64,000 nucleotides of DNA from Virgibacillus litoralis (GCF_017873675.1 NZ_JAGGKK010000007.1:1-64000); one strand, 5' to 3'. Shown: positions 28,809 to 36,694, counted from the first letter of the stretch. The notes: generated from the letters alone by a model not told the origin. Made by a program: numbers and translations.

Positions 28809-29255
28809 CTAATTCAATAGTCGTTTAAGAAGTTTTCTGTTAAGAAACAGAAGGATTAATAGGAAGGGATATACTATGGCAGAATACCAAAGTCGCCATT
28901 CATTGTGATAAAAAATATTTACATTCAAAAGTGCAACTTCATATGATAAAGCAAATATAGTTAGAATAAGAATATATAATGATTTAGAGAGGATTCCGTG
29001 GACTAAAGGGTATAAATTTACAATTATTATATTTACTGCAGGATAAATACCAAAGGTAAAAATCAAAGTTTTAAAATCGACCCCTTTATCAAAATAGCCA
29101 TACAGGTCATATTTAAGATCAAGGAAAGTATCTATGAGAAGATGAAGAACAATAGAAATTAAAATTGTGCCATAGATTTCTATCCATGAAATATTTTTTG
29201 GTATTAATATTGCTGCTAGGTTAAAGACTGCCACAGACACAAGTAAAAATATCAT
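28809..29255 (-). CDS. CBO0543 family membrane protein
   Basis: 148 residues with about five membrane helices. Blocks typical of this spore-former family are present: PKNISWIEIYGTIL, DTFLDLKYDLYGYFDKGVDF, FGIYPAVNIIIVN and NEWRLWYSAIVYPFL. No biochemical role is known. It is the third gene of the leftward operon, 24 bases after the preceding gene. Confidence 0.8.
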   Translation of the reverse strand: MIFLLVSVAVFNLAAILIPKNISWIEIYGTILISIVLHLLIDTFLDLKYDLYGYFDKGVDFKTLIFTFGIYPAVNIIIVNLYPLVHGILSKSLYILILTIFALSYEVALLNVNIFYHNEWRLWYSAIVYPFLLILLFLNRKLLKRLLN

Positions 29256-29279
29256 TATTTCACATCCCCTTTGTTTTCA

Positions 29280-29756
29280 TTATTGGCTTTGAAAATTGTT
29301 ATCCAGGATTGCGACACCAAAAGCTAAGTGTTCCCAAAGTAATTTTTCAATCATTTCCACTTGACTTTTTTTACAGTGAATGATGAGAACAAGTTCAGTT
29401 GATTTGTTTTTCTTCTTTAATTGGTGACTTTGTTTCAGCTTCTGAATGAAAAGTTTAATTACAAAGCCTAAAACAAACCCTACTACCGCCCCAATAATTC
29501 CCCATATAATCGGTCCCAATTTCAAATGGAATCCAACGCTTGCCCCAATCACAGCAAAAGCAGTTGCAAAGGCACTTGCCATATCGAATAAGCTTACCCC
29601 GTCCGACCTATGAAGTGTATCAAACAATTTCATTTTTTCCTTTCTGCTGTCGATGGGAACTGCCAAAATATTTTCCTTGGGAATATTCTCTTTTTCCAAA
29701 TAAGAAAGTACTAACTCCAAATAGGCTGAATGATCAAAAGTGGCCATTATATACAT
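29280..29756 (-). CDS. Membrane-hairpin protein with flanking alpha-beta domains, unknown
   Basis: 158 residues. Two hydrophobic, Gly-rich segments (about 56-76 and 81-103, with GIIGAVVGFVLGFV) form a membrane hairpin. It sits between an N-terminal segment (YLEKENIPKENILAVPID) and a C-terminal segment (ELVLIIHCKKSQVEMIEKLL) that look like halves of ferredoxin-like folds. No named family recognised. The start is 4 bases after the stop of the upstream gene; AAAGGAG precedes it. Confidence 0.72.
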   Translation of the reverse strand: MYIMATFDHSAYLELVLSYLEKENIPKENILAVPIDSRKEKMKLFDTLHRSDGVSLFDMASAFATAFAVIGASVGFHLKLGPIIWGIIGAVVGFVLGFVIKLFIQKLKQSHQLKKKNKSTELVLIIHCKKSQVEMIEKLLWEHLAFGVAILDNNFQSQ

Positions 29757-29760
29757 TTCT

Positions 29761-30555
29761 TCACTTGCTCCTTTTAATAAGGTTTAAGGGTAAATTAAAT
29801 TGTTTATTTTGGTATTTCTTTTTTAGGAAAGTTCTCTGTTCACTATCAAATAATTTATTATTCTCCACGGTATTTACGTAGGCATCATAGATAGAGAAAA
29901 AATAAACAGAGGGTAAGAACATTAACCATTGAGGATTCAATATCGCCTTAGCATAATAAAAGTCTCCTGAAACCAATAGATGTACACTTTCAAGAACATG
30001 TGAAAAATAAACAATGATGGTCGTCCAGGATACAAGGAAAAAAGCTACAACAATTCGGTGGATGTATATCTGACCAGCTCCAGGCATGAAAAAAGACCAC
30101 ATAACAGCCATCCAGGGTTTTCGTTTATCCAAATAGTTAATCTCCATGGATGTGATTTGAAAATTTATGAAGCTTGCATTTTCATGATCAGCAAGTATGT
30201 AAGCTTTATTTAAATCAACCGATGTCCGATAACTATCCCATATAGCATAAATGTAGACAGGTATATATAAAAGTATCCATCTGGGTTCCAAAACCTCTTT
30301 TGCCATATCAAATTGTCCTCCAAAGGTATATACCATAGATAGATTTAATTTCGAATTAACATTAATAACAATTTCCCATATAAATAACAGAAAACCTCTT
30401 AAATATTTCGAGAGAAGCAGGTGTCCAAAGCCGGGAATTGCCGCAGACCACCAAGCAATCACATATGGGTTTCTTAAATGGATTTGAGTGGTACCCAATG
30501 GGCTTACATATGCTTTATATCGTCTGGATCTATCTGTGTTTTGGTAATTCTGCAA
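29761..30555 (-). CDS. Tandemly duplicated polytopic membrane protein, unknown
   Basis: 264 residues made of two similar halves of about 110. Each half begins with a P-x-x-A-x-x-W-S-x-x-x-P-G-x-G block (NPYVIAWWSAAIPGFGHLLL near 29; KPWMAVMWSFFMPGAGQIYI near 146) and ends with a PxWLLxxPVYxxxIxDxY block (EPRWILLYIPVYIYAIWDSY; NPQWLMFLPSVYFFSIYDAY). About four to six membrane segments. First gene of the leftward operon; 137 bases separate it from the divergent DUF3231 gene. No function known. Confidence 0.75.
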   Translation of the reverse strand: MQNYQNTDRSRRYKAYVSPLGTTQIHLRNPYVIAWWSAAIPGFGHLLLSKYLRGFLLFIWEIVINVNSKLNLSMVYTFGGQFDMAKEVLEPRWILLYIPVYIYAIWDSYRTSVDLNKAYILADHENASFINFQITSMEINYLDKRKPWMAVMWSFFMPGAGQIYIHRIVVAFFLVSWTTIIVYFSHVLESVHLLVSGDFYYAKAILNPQWLMFLPSVYFFSIYDAYVNTVENNKLFDSEQRTFLKKKYQNKQFNLPLNLIKRSK

Positions 30556-30692
30556 AATATCCCCTCATTTCTACCACCTTAAATGTTATTGTTTACAACT
30601 TGTCAGGTTAATATTTATTGTTTTAGCCTGAATAAAAATAACGTCTGGAGTAAAACTATCTTTGTAAATAAAATTCAAAGGAGTGTATTATT

Positions 30693-31205
30693 ATGGGTAT
30701 TTTGTCAGGTAACCCAAAGAAACAGCCACTTCACTATGGAGAGGTATTTAGCATGTGGTCATATTTGGTGGTAGCAAAAGGGAACTATGCTGCATTTCAA
30801 ACTTATATTAATCACACGGGTGACAAGGATTTAAGACAATTGCTGGAAGAATTAATTCAAGGTATAAAAAAAGAATCTGAAGATATAGAGGAAATTTTGA
30901 AGATGAATGGCATCACGATTCCTCCTTCACCTCCAGAACGCTCTTTAGCTGACCTTGAAGACATTCCTTCAGGGGCAAAGTTTAATGATCAGGAAATAAG
31001 TGCAATGGCATCAGCAAGCCTTGCTGCTGGATTAGTATCCTGCAGTTCAATTATGGGCCAGTGTACTCGTGAAGACGTTGCAATGTTGTTCGGCCAGTTC
31101 CATATGAACAAAAGTCAAACGAGTGCAAAGGCACTTCGTCTGAATAAGGAAAAAGGATGGCTAATAACGCCACCGCTTCATACTGATATACCTAGTCAGA
31201 GCTAA
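30693..31205 (+). CDS. DUF3231 family protein, single-domain
   Basis: 170 residues, half the length of the other DUF3231 proteins of this window, corresponding to one helical-bundle unit: an N-terminal GEVFSMWSYLVVAKGN, a PPSPPERSL linker and a C-terminal helix ending WLITPP. Two Cys residues (LVSCSSIMGQCTRE) are present. AAAGGAG precedes the ATG. It is followed by a YozQ-like gene 32 bases later, probably one operon, divergent from the five-gene operon at 27039-30555. Confidence 0.82.
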   Translation: MGILSGNPKKQPLHYGEVFSMWSYLVVAKGNYAAFQTYINHTGDKDLRQLLEELIQGIKKESEDIEEILKMNGITIPPSPPERSLADLEDIPSGAKFNDQEISAMASASLAAGLVSCSSIMGQCTREDVAMLFGQFHMNKSQTSAKALRLNKEKGWLITPPLHTDIPSQS

Positions 31206-31237
31206 ATTGCAATAATTAAAGCAATGGAGGTGTGAAT

Positions 31238-31411
31238 TTGCCAAAAAAACGAAATAAAGTAAATCCAGAAGATAGCCGTAAAGTCGCTGAAAAGAATTAT
31301 GAGACGTCTGATTACCAAGGTCATACACAGATTGAAAAAGGTTTGGCCGAAACACATGAACAAGTTTCAGATGATTATTTTGAAGGAACAATTGACCAAA
31401 AACGTGAATAG
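31238..31411 (+). CDS. YozQ-like small protein (DUF4025)
   Basis: 57 residues, TTG start with GGAGGTG six bases upstream. The core SDYQGHTQIEKGLAETHEQV followed by SDDYFEGTID matches the short YozQ/DUF4025 family of bacilli (pattern DYQ...GLAxTHEQVSDxYxEGxI). Highly charged, no membrane segment. Function unknown. It follows the half-size DUF3231 gene in the same direction. Confidence 0.8.
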   Translation: MPKKRNKVNPEDSRKVAEKNYETSDYQGHTQIEKGLAETHEQVSDDYFEGTIDQKRE

Positions 31412-31529
31412 GCTTATGAAATATGGCAATACATGACTAAATAGGGTTACTATCCACTTATGGCTGCACTACAAAACGCAATCCAAACGATAGCTAATAT
31501 ATATCAGCCAGTACAACAGTAAAGAAGTT

Positions 31530-31570
31530 TGAAGTCACTTTTCATTTAATTGGAAAGTGACTTTCTAATT
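31530..31570 (+). terminator. Terminator after the DUF3231-YozQ pair
   Basis: AAGTCACTTTT (31532-31542) pairs with AAAGTGACTTT (31554-31564) and is followed by a T-rich stretch. Confidence 0.8.
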
Positions 31571-31611
31571 GTATAGGAAATTATAAAATTTAAGTGCAGT
31601 GGATAACTGGA

Positions 31612-31838
31612 CTTCTGAATCACCGACGTCCAGCTCCAGCGCCTAGCGCCTAGTGGACTTCCCTCCCCGTGTCTACGATAAGTCAACATCGAATCGCTTA
31701 CGCTCTTCGTGTATCCTTTATCTCAGGGAAAAGAAAGATCGACTAAGACCGTCGCTTTGCGCGGCAACGTCGACCTACCCGCGATGCGCGGGCACAGTCC
31801 ATACGGCGCTTAACAGGCGCTTGCGCTTTTGTTCTTGA
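31612..31838. repeat. GC-rich structured intergenic repeat (CCAGCTCCAGCGCCTAG type)
   Basis: Starts with GTCCAGCTCCAGCGCCTAGC and ends with GCGCTTAACAGGCGCTTGCGC, much more GC-rich than its surroundings. The module at 31737-31774 folds as a hairpin and recurs in changed form at 62813-62848. Sequences beginning this way are widely scattered between genes in Bacillaceae genomes. No supported gene; a 61-codon open frame here is accidental. Confidence 0.8.
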
Positions 31839-31872
31839 TTCACTTACATTTTTCTGAAATTTATTCGTTTAA

Positions 31873-31960
31873 CATGCCACCTTTTAAGCTTGATTAACGA
31901 TAGTAGTAGTGAACCTTTCTTATTATTACTATCGATTCTCAACTGGCTAAGGTGGCATGG
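31873..31960. repeat. 88-bp two-part foldback
   Basis: The outer arms CATGCCACCTT (31873-31883) and AAGGTGGCATG (31950-31960) are exact complements. An inner pair, CGATAGTAGTAGTGA with TTATTATTACTATCG, nearly matches. The spacers are AT-rich. It looks like a small MITE or cruciform-forming repeat; no gene. Confidence 0.7.
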
Positions 31961-32144
31961 AAATAGTAAAATTATTATAGTTCTGCTTGTAACCTTTGTT
32001 GCACTTTAACATTTGAAGTTGATATAAAATGTGACACAGTGAAAATTATTATGTTGCTATCTCTTGTTCTTATCTGAGTACTTCAAAGTTCCGGCAGAAT
32101 AATTTGCTTTCACCACTTTTAGCACTAATGTGTCATTTGCTCAG

Positions 32145-32265
32145 CGGCCACTCATCAGGGTTATGAGAAAGCGACAGCTGTTCAAATAGGTCTTCATCGG
32201 TGTTATGAGAACGTGAATTCTGTTCAAATAATGAGAAACGTGTCTTCACTAAGGCTATGAGACCC
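32145..32265. repeat. Tandem units of a 38-40 bp CTCATC/TTATGAGA repeat
   Basis: Three consecutive units share the frame (T)C-x-T-C-A-T/C-...-GTTATGAGA...CTGTTCAAAT: at about 32150, 32188 and 32228. The last is degenerate (CTATGAGACCC). Related pieces occur at 21249-21325 and near 998-1068. The rest of 31961-32470 shows nothing else identifiable. Confidence 0.65.
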
Positions 32266-32481
32266 GGTCAGTTTTTTTTCGGATTATGTCGTAATGTATA
32301 TATTTTTTTATAAAAAATAGTCATTTAGATTAAAGAACTTACTGCTTATTGGCTTGTTGCTCTACTACTATGGTGTTAATATAAATAAAGATAATTACTT
32401 ATTCTGGTATGGCAGTGTTAAACAAATTAGTTCTCAGCTTTTTTATCGGGTTAAAATAGATACATAGATAGGGTGATTACA

Positions 32482-33072
32482 ATGAGAAAAGCGACATCAA
32501 AGACGGTCATGCACAGTTATCCTGGTATGGTCGCACTAGTTACGGTAACCTATAATGGAAAAAGTAATATTATGGCTGCTGGATGGCATTCCTATATTTC
32601 TTTTGACCCGCCGATGTATGGGGTGGCAATTGGGAGAGAACGTTATACATTTGACCTGGTTTATGATGCTGGAGAATTTGCGATTAATTTCGTTCCATAT
32701 GAAAAAGCCGCGTTCATTCAAGAAACAGGGGTATTTACTGGGGAGGATCTCGACAAATTTGACTATGGTAAAATATCATATGATAACGGTTTAACTATCA
32801 ATGCACCAATTCTTCATGATGCATATGTTGCCTATGAGTGTAAGACAATTGATATTAATACGTATGGTGATCATGATTGGTTTGTAGGCGATATTACACA
32901 ATGCTATCGTGATGATGATTTATTTTTGGAGAATGGACTTCCGGATTTCAGTAAACTTGAAATTCCGCTTTATTTAGGGCGTTCACAGTATGCAAGGCTA
33001 GATCATAAGAGTACTGTTAATACATATACAATGAATACTCCCACCACTTACTCGCCCTCCAGGATTCCTTGA
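32482..33072 (+). CDS. Flavin reductase family protein, 3' end altered by an IS
   Basis: 196 residues from the ATG at 32482; an in-frame GTG lies at 32473. The FMN-binding split-barrel flavin reductase fold is seen in MHSYPGMVALVTV, NIMAAGWHSYISFDPPMYGV and NGLPDFSKLEIPLYLGRSQY. The last dozen residues (TPTTYSPSRIP) are encoded by the right-end hairpin of the tnpB element that begins near 33037, so the natural C-terminus has been replaced. The core is complete, so activity may survive. Confidence 0.82.
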   Translation: MRKATSKTVMHSYPGMVALVTVTYNGKSNIMAAGWHSYISFDPPMYGVAIGRERYTFDLVYDAGEFAINFVPYEKAAFIQETGVFTGEDLDKFDYGKISYDNGLTINAPILHDAYVAYECKTIDINTYGDHDWFVGDITQCYRDDDLFLENGLPDFSKLEIPLYLGRSQYARLDHKSTVNTYTMNTPTTYSPSRIP

Positions 33073-33189
33073 AGTGGGGGTTTCTAACGTATCGTCATGC
33101 AAAGACGCTTAACGTTAGTGGGGTTGACACGTTGGTGTGCTGAAAACACCCAACCCCTCTATGCCATCGGTTTTCCTTTGGCACTTCTT
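33036..33189 (-). ncRNA. Candidate omega-RNA / right end of the tnpB element
   Basis: Downstream of tnpB on the minus strand lie three nested structures. GGGGTTG/CAACCCC has an inner GGTGT/ACACC (33120-33157), then TAACGT/ACGTTA (33084-33117), then the end hairpin CCCCCACTTC / AAGTGGTGGGAG (33037-33081). TnpB proteins use a guide RNA made from this region, with the guide read from the flanking DNA; here the guide would be flavin reductase sequence just left of 33036. Boundaries are inferred, and the IS terminus is not proven. Confidence 0.55.
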
Positions 33190-34674
33190 TTATATGACTT
33201 TGGGATTCCAAACATTTACATGATGAAAGGAGAATGGCTGGTTAACTTGTAAGAGGCCTACAGCTTTTTTTAGAATATTCGCTGCACCGTTGACATCAGC
33301 ATTTACGAATAACCCTTTGGCTGTTCGATATAAGCCGCGCTTGATTCGACTTCCAGTAAATGCTGGTCGTTGTTCGTTGGCCTCACCAAAAATAGGTATG
33401 GCATCGCCATCTATAAAGCTTGCTTTGGATGTGTAGGACTCTTCTGTTGTAACTACTCGAATTCCATGTTTTTTCGCCTTATAGGTAATCATGGAAATCA
33501 GCATGGCGTGCGGAATACTTACAAAGGCCTGATTGTTTCGTTTTCCCATACCTGTCTCTTGTTTCCAGCCCTTGTTTTGACCAATAATGATGGTGTCTAC
33601 CATTTCTTCCATGGCAAGATTCACCACTTGATGGCTGGCCTTGTGAAAGATATCCTTTAATCTTTTATATCGAACTTGATGCAATCGCTCCAATCGGCGG
33701 GAGGTAAAGGGACCTTCGTTGGTTGTTTTTCCATGACGAAGAACGCCCAAATAATGAGCTTTTTGTTTATTGTAATAGTGATTGATGGATTTCACATGCT
33801 TACCTTTGATCAGAAATGGCCTTGTACCGGTGTTTGTGACCCCGGAAATGAGATTGTTAATTCCCAGATCAAGTGCCATGAATCTGCCGGTCATAGGAAG
33901 TTTGGTCGGAAGCTGGTCCGCTTTGACGATCAGTTCCACGACATAGTGACCATATTTTGGAATGACCCGTACCTGCATGAGCTTTCCATTCGCCATGCCA
34001 AGCTTGCCTATGTTAAGTCTTTCTTTTGTTTTAGGGAATTTCAAATACTTTTGGTCTTTGATAACACAATCCTGGTTGGTGAAAATAACTTCTTTCTCTA
34101 AGGAGCGACAGTATTTCGGGATGCCTGGTCTGGCTTTGTATTTTTCGGGATGGAGGCGATAATCTTTTAAACTGGCGTAAAAACCTTTCCAGTTTTGAAA
34201 GACTGTTTTCATCACCCATTGACTGCTCTGGATTGGCAGGGCAAGGTAGTCAGGTTGTTTGATGGTGTGAAACAAACGATTTAAAAAGGAATAGTTGATG
34301 TATGGATTTTCCTTTGTCGGTGCCTGGAATATGTTACACGAAAGTTTTTCTCGTTCATCCACGGGCTTGGCATTTTCTTTTGCTAGCCTGCGTTGATATG
34401 CCAGCATTTGTTGTTCATTCATCGCATCTAAGTTATGGTAAATGGTAGTCAGTACTTCTTCCTGCAAAGGGTGCAGGCGGCCTTCATTTATCAAAGCGGT
34501 AAACACTTGTCTGATGTAAAAGTTAACCACATTATGCATGTTTTTGGCACATTGACTCAACTCTTTAAAATAGTCGTACATGCGGTGACCAGGCTTAATC
34601 CAAATTTGTTGCGTATGGTAAGATGCTTCACAATTCTGATTGTTTATTGTATTCACCTCCTGATTTAGGAACAT
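33190..34674 (-). CDS. tnpB: RNA-guided endonuclease TnpB, zinc-ribbon-less variant
   Basis: 494 residues from the ATG at 34674. RuvC catalytic residues are all present: Asp269 (MALDLGINNL), Glu356 (LAMEEMVD) and Asp460 (VNADVNGAANIL). The usual CxxC...CxxC zinc ribbon between motifs II and III is absent: the stretch reads TTEESYTSKASFIDGD then SRIKRGLYRTAKG, without paired Cys. At about 490 residues it is longer than the usual 350-400. The best ribosome site, AGGAGG (34656-34661), lies eight bases before an ATA codon at 34647 and overlaps a GTG at 34656, so the true start is uncertain. Confidence 0.88.
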   Translation of the reverse strand: MFLNQEVNTINNQNCEASYHTQQIWIKPGHRMYDYFKELSQCAKNMHNVVNFYIRQVFTALINEGRLHPLQEEVLTTIYHNLDAMNEQQMLAYQRRLAKENAKPVDEREKLSCNIFQAPTKENPYINYSFLNRLFHTIKQPDYLALPIQSSQWVMKTVFQNWKGFYASLKDYRLHPEKYKARPGIPKYCRSLEKEVIFTNQDCVIKDQKYLKFPKTKERLNIGKLGMANGKLMQVRVIPKYGHYVVELIVKADQLPTKLPMTGRFMALDLGINNLISGVTNTGTRPFLIKGKHVKSINHYYNKQKAHYLGVLRHGKTTNEGPFTSRRLERLHQVRYKRLKDIFHKASHQVVNLAMEEMVDTIIIGQNKGWKQETGMGKRNNQAFVSIPHAMLISMITYKAKKHGIRVVTTEESYTSKASFIDGDAIPIFGEANEQRPAFTGSRIKRGLYRTAKGLFVNADVNGAANILKKAVGLLQVNQPFSFHHVNVWNPKVI

Positions 34675-34868
34675 GTGTTCTATTGTTATTCTAGCACATA
34701 ACTTTTCAAGAGGCAAGTCGGATCATTGGGATGGCATTAGCCATCTCTGATCCGAAGTCGATTAACCCCACCCTACTCACTGGGCTTTGCTCTTCAGGTT
34801 CCTTGAGGATGGGGTACTCTCGACTAAGTAGATAGACAGTTAAATTTTCGAATGGGAAGGGGGCTAAA

Positions 34869-35030
34869 GTGTTGGAAGCATTCGGGCGCGGATGTTTGTA
34901 CATAATTATAGGAATTGCAGTACTGTTCTTTCTAGCAATGCTTACACAAAGTCATATTAACATTCCAATATTCCTGGTAATTCCACTGGTTATACTAGCT
35001 TTTTGGGTAGCAAACAGAAAGTCCAATTAA
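34869..35030 (+). CDS. Small two-helix membrane protein
   Basis: 53 residues from a GTG with GAAGGGGG upstream: hydrophobic helices near 9-25 and 31-46, a short loop TQSHIN, and a basic tail ANRKSN. No family recognised. It lies between the tnpB element and the yndG-like gene. Confidence 0.55.
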   Translation: MLEAFGRGCLYIIIGIAVLFFLAMLTQSHINIPIFLVIPLVILAFWVANRKSN

Positions 35031-35163
35031 GATAAGCATTCATATTCATTATAAAGTTAAGCTTAAGTCCTAGTGGAGATTTAAGCTTTTCTAAATAATA
35101 AAACTATCTTTCTATATGTTAAACTAAAACTACTATTTCCATGTGCAAGTTGAGGTGAACATT

Positions 35164-36069
35164 GTGAAGAGTAAACCAATATACGTTGAAGTACCCATTG
35201 AATCAGAGATGAATATGTTATGGGATGCAACACAAACTCCAAAACTCCATGAACAGTGGGATCTTCGTTTTTCGTCAATTACCTATCTTCCTAAAAAAGA
35301 AAACCAGCCACAGGAATTTACATATAAGACAACTATTGGTCCTGGTCTCTCAGTTGAAGGGTGGGGGAAAAGTGTTGGCAGTTTTCATGCGAAAGATGGA
35401 TCGAAAACATCTTCTTTACATTTTGGAACAGACCAGGCAAGCTCCCTTATTCGTGAAGGAAGAGGGTATTGGAAGTATATTCCTCGATCAGATTCCTCAA
35501 TCATATTTTTAACACAATACAATTATGAACCCGGTCTTGGCAGGATTGGTAAATTGATTGATAAATTTATGTTTCGCCCACTTATAGGATGGGGGACTGC
35601 GCTAAGTTTTGATGTATTGAAACGATGGCTGGAGCAAGGGGACACACCTTCATCACAGTATCTGAAGTTTTTTAGTTATTGGATTATTACGCTCTTATTT
35701 TCATTTATCTGGCTGTATCATGGGCTTGTTCCAAAAGTAATTGGTATGCATCCAGCTGAGGTAGGTATGGTCCAAAGTGCTGTACCTATTTCGTATATGC
35801 AAGCATCCTGGGTTGTTCTGATTGCTGGAATTATCGAAGTATTATTCGGGGCGGCCTGGCTGGTGTATTCGAAAAAAAGACAATTGTTTCAGTTACAAAT
35901 TATTATTTTTCCTCTGTTAACAATGGGAGCAATTATCGCACAGCCAAGCAGTGCTGTGGATCCGTTTAATCCCTTAACATTCAACTTAGCATTATTCATT
36001 CTGTCTGTAGTGGGGTTAATGTTCAGCAAAAATGTTCCTACAGCAAAAAATTGTAAGCGAAAGAGGTAG
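35164..36069 (+). CDS. SRPBCC-DoxX-like fusion protein (YndG-like)
   Basis: 301 residues from the GTG at 35164, with GAGGTG six bases upstream; the ATG at 35143 overlaps no site. The N-terminal 150 residues look like an SRPBCC (START-like) domain (YVEVPIESEMNMLWDATQTP). The C-terminal part has four membrane helices of the DoxX-like type (HPAEVGMVQSAVPISYMQASW). The gene order with the next two matches B. subtilis yndG-yndH-yndJ, a group of unknown function. Confidence 0.75.
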   Translation: MKSKPIYVEVPIESEMNMLWDATQTPKLHEQWDLRFSSITYLPKKENQPQEFTYKTTIGPGLSVEGWGKSVGSFHAKDGSKTSSLHFGTDQASSLIREGRGYWKYIPRSDSSIIFLTQYNYEPGLGRIGKLIDKFMFRPLIGWGTALSFDVLKRWLEQGDTPSSQYLKFFSYWIITLLFSFIWLYHGLVPKVIGMHPAEVGMVQSAVPISYMQASWVVLIAGIIEVLFGAAWLVYSKKRQLFQLQIIIFPLLTMGAIIAQPSSAVDPFNPLTFNLALFILSVVGLMFSKNVPTAKNCKRKR

Positions 36070-36079
36070 GGAGATTAAG

Positions 36080-36694
36080 ATGTCGATTTATAAACGTGTT
36101 ATGGGGAAAGATTTTTATCAGCTTCATCCCATGTTGCAAAAAAGATATGAGATCCAAAGGGGAATATCCTTTAAAGGGACTGGTATGATGGAAAGTATAA
36201 CAGGTGGACCGAAATGGCTGTATCCTTTATTTTGGATAGGCGTGAAGTTTAGGTTACTTTTTCCGGAGCATGGGGAGAATATTCCCTTTAAAATTGTTAA
36301 TACTTCAGAAACTGGTAGAAATGGTGAGGAGCAGATCCGTTGGGAACGGACATTTTATTTTGGATCGAAGAAAAGGTATTTTAATGCGCTGATGAGTTTA
36401 GACTCCGAACGGAAGATTATAAAGGATTACCTTGGTGAACCACATCTATTTTATTCAGACTTGTCACTTCATGTAACCACAGAAGGGGCTTTGAAAATCT
36501 CATCAAATCGGCAGCGCTTGGTACTCGGCCGGCTGGAAATTCCATTGCCAACGTTGTTTCAGGGGTTGGCGACAGTTACGGAGAAGTATTTGGAGGAAAA
36601 AGATGTATACTTGATACATGTTAAAGTTAGAAATCCGTTGATTGGTACACTGTTTTCGTATGAAGGAGAGTTTACAGCCGATGACATTTCGTAA
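36080..36694 (+). CDS. DUF4166 domain protein (YndH-like)
   Basis: 204 residues from the ATG at 36080, preceded by AGGGAG; the longer frame from 36032 overlaps the upstream gene. The sequence begins FYQLHPMLQKRYEIQRG and carries the DUF4166 pattern FKGTGMMESITGGPKW, with a mostly beta C-terminus. No function known. It overlaps the following gene by 14 bases. Confidence 0.78.
   Translation: MSIYKRVMGKDFYQLHPMLQKRYEIQRGISFKGTGMMESITGGPKWLYPLFWIGVKFRLLFPEHGENIPFKIVNTSETGRNGEEQIRWERTFYFGSKKRYFNALMSLDSERKIIKDYLGEPHLFYSDLSLHVTTEGALKISSNRQRLVLGRLEIPLPTLFQGLATVTEKYLEEKDVYLIHVKVRNPLIGTLFSYEGEFTADDIS

Larger units (their letters stand above)
33036..34840 (-). mobile_element. IS605-group element carrying only tnpB (IS1341 type)
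   Basis: One tnpB gene, no tnpA, flanked by subterminal hairpins: at the left end (tnpB upstream side) GGATCA...TGATCC (34714-34749) and ACCCCA...GGATGGGGT (34765-34818), at the right end the structures described for the candidate omega-RNA. No terminal inverted repeats or target duplication are expected for this group. Exact ends were not determined; 34820-34840 is an estimate. It interrupts the 3' end of the flavin reductase gene. Without tnpA it depends on another element's transposase. Confidence 0.78.

Noticed and set aside
31460-31522. Twenty-codon frame MAALQNAIQTIANIYQPVQQ upstream of the terminator
   Set aside because: No proper ribosome site and too short to separate from chance.
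31653-31838. 61-codon frame in the GC-rich repeat
   Set aside because: The DNA is a structured, repeated, non-coding element; composition and lack of start signal argue against translation.
32145-32265. CRISPR array
   Set aside because: Units are tandem and nearly identical throughout, with no unique spacers between constant repeats and no cas genes in the window.
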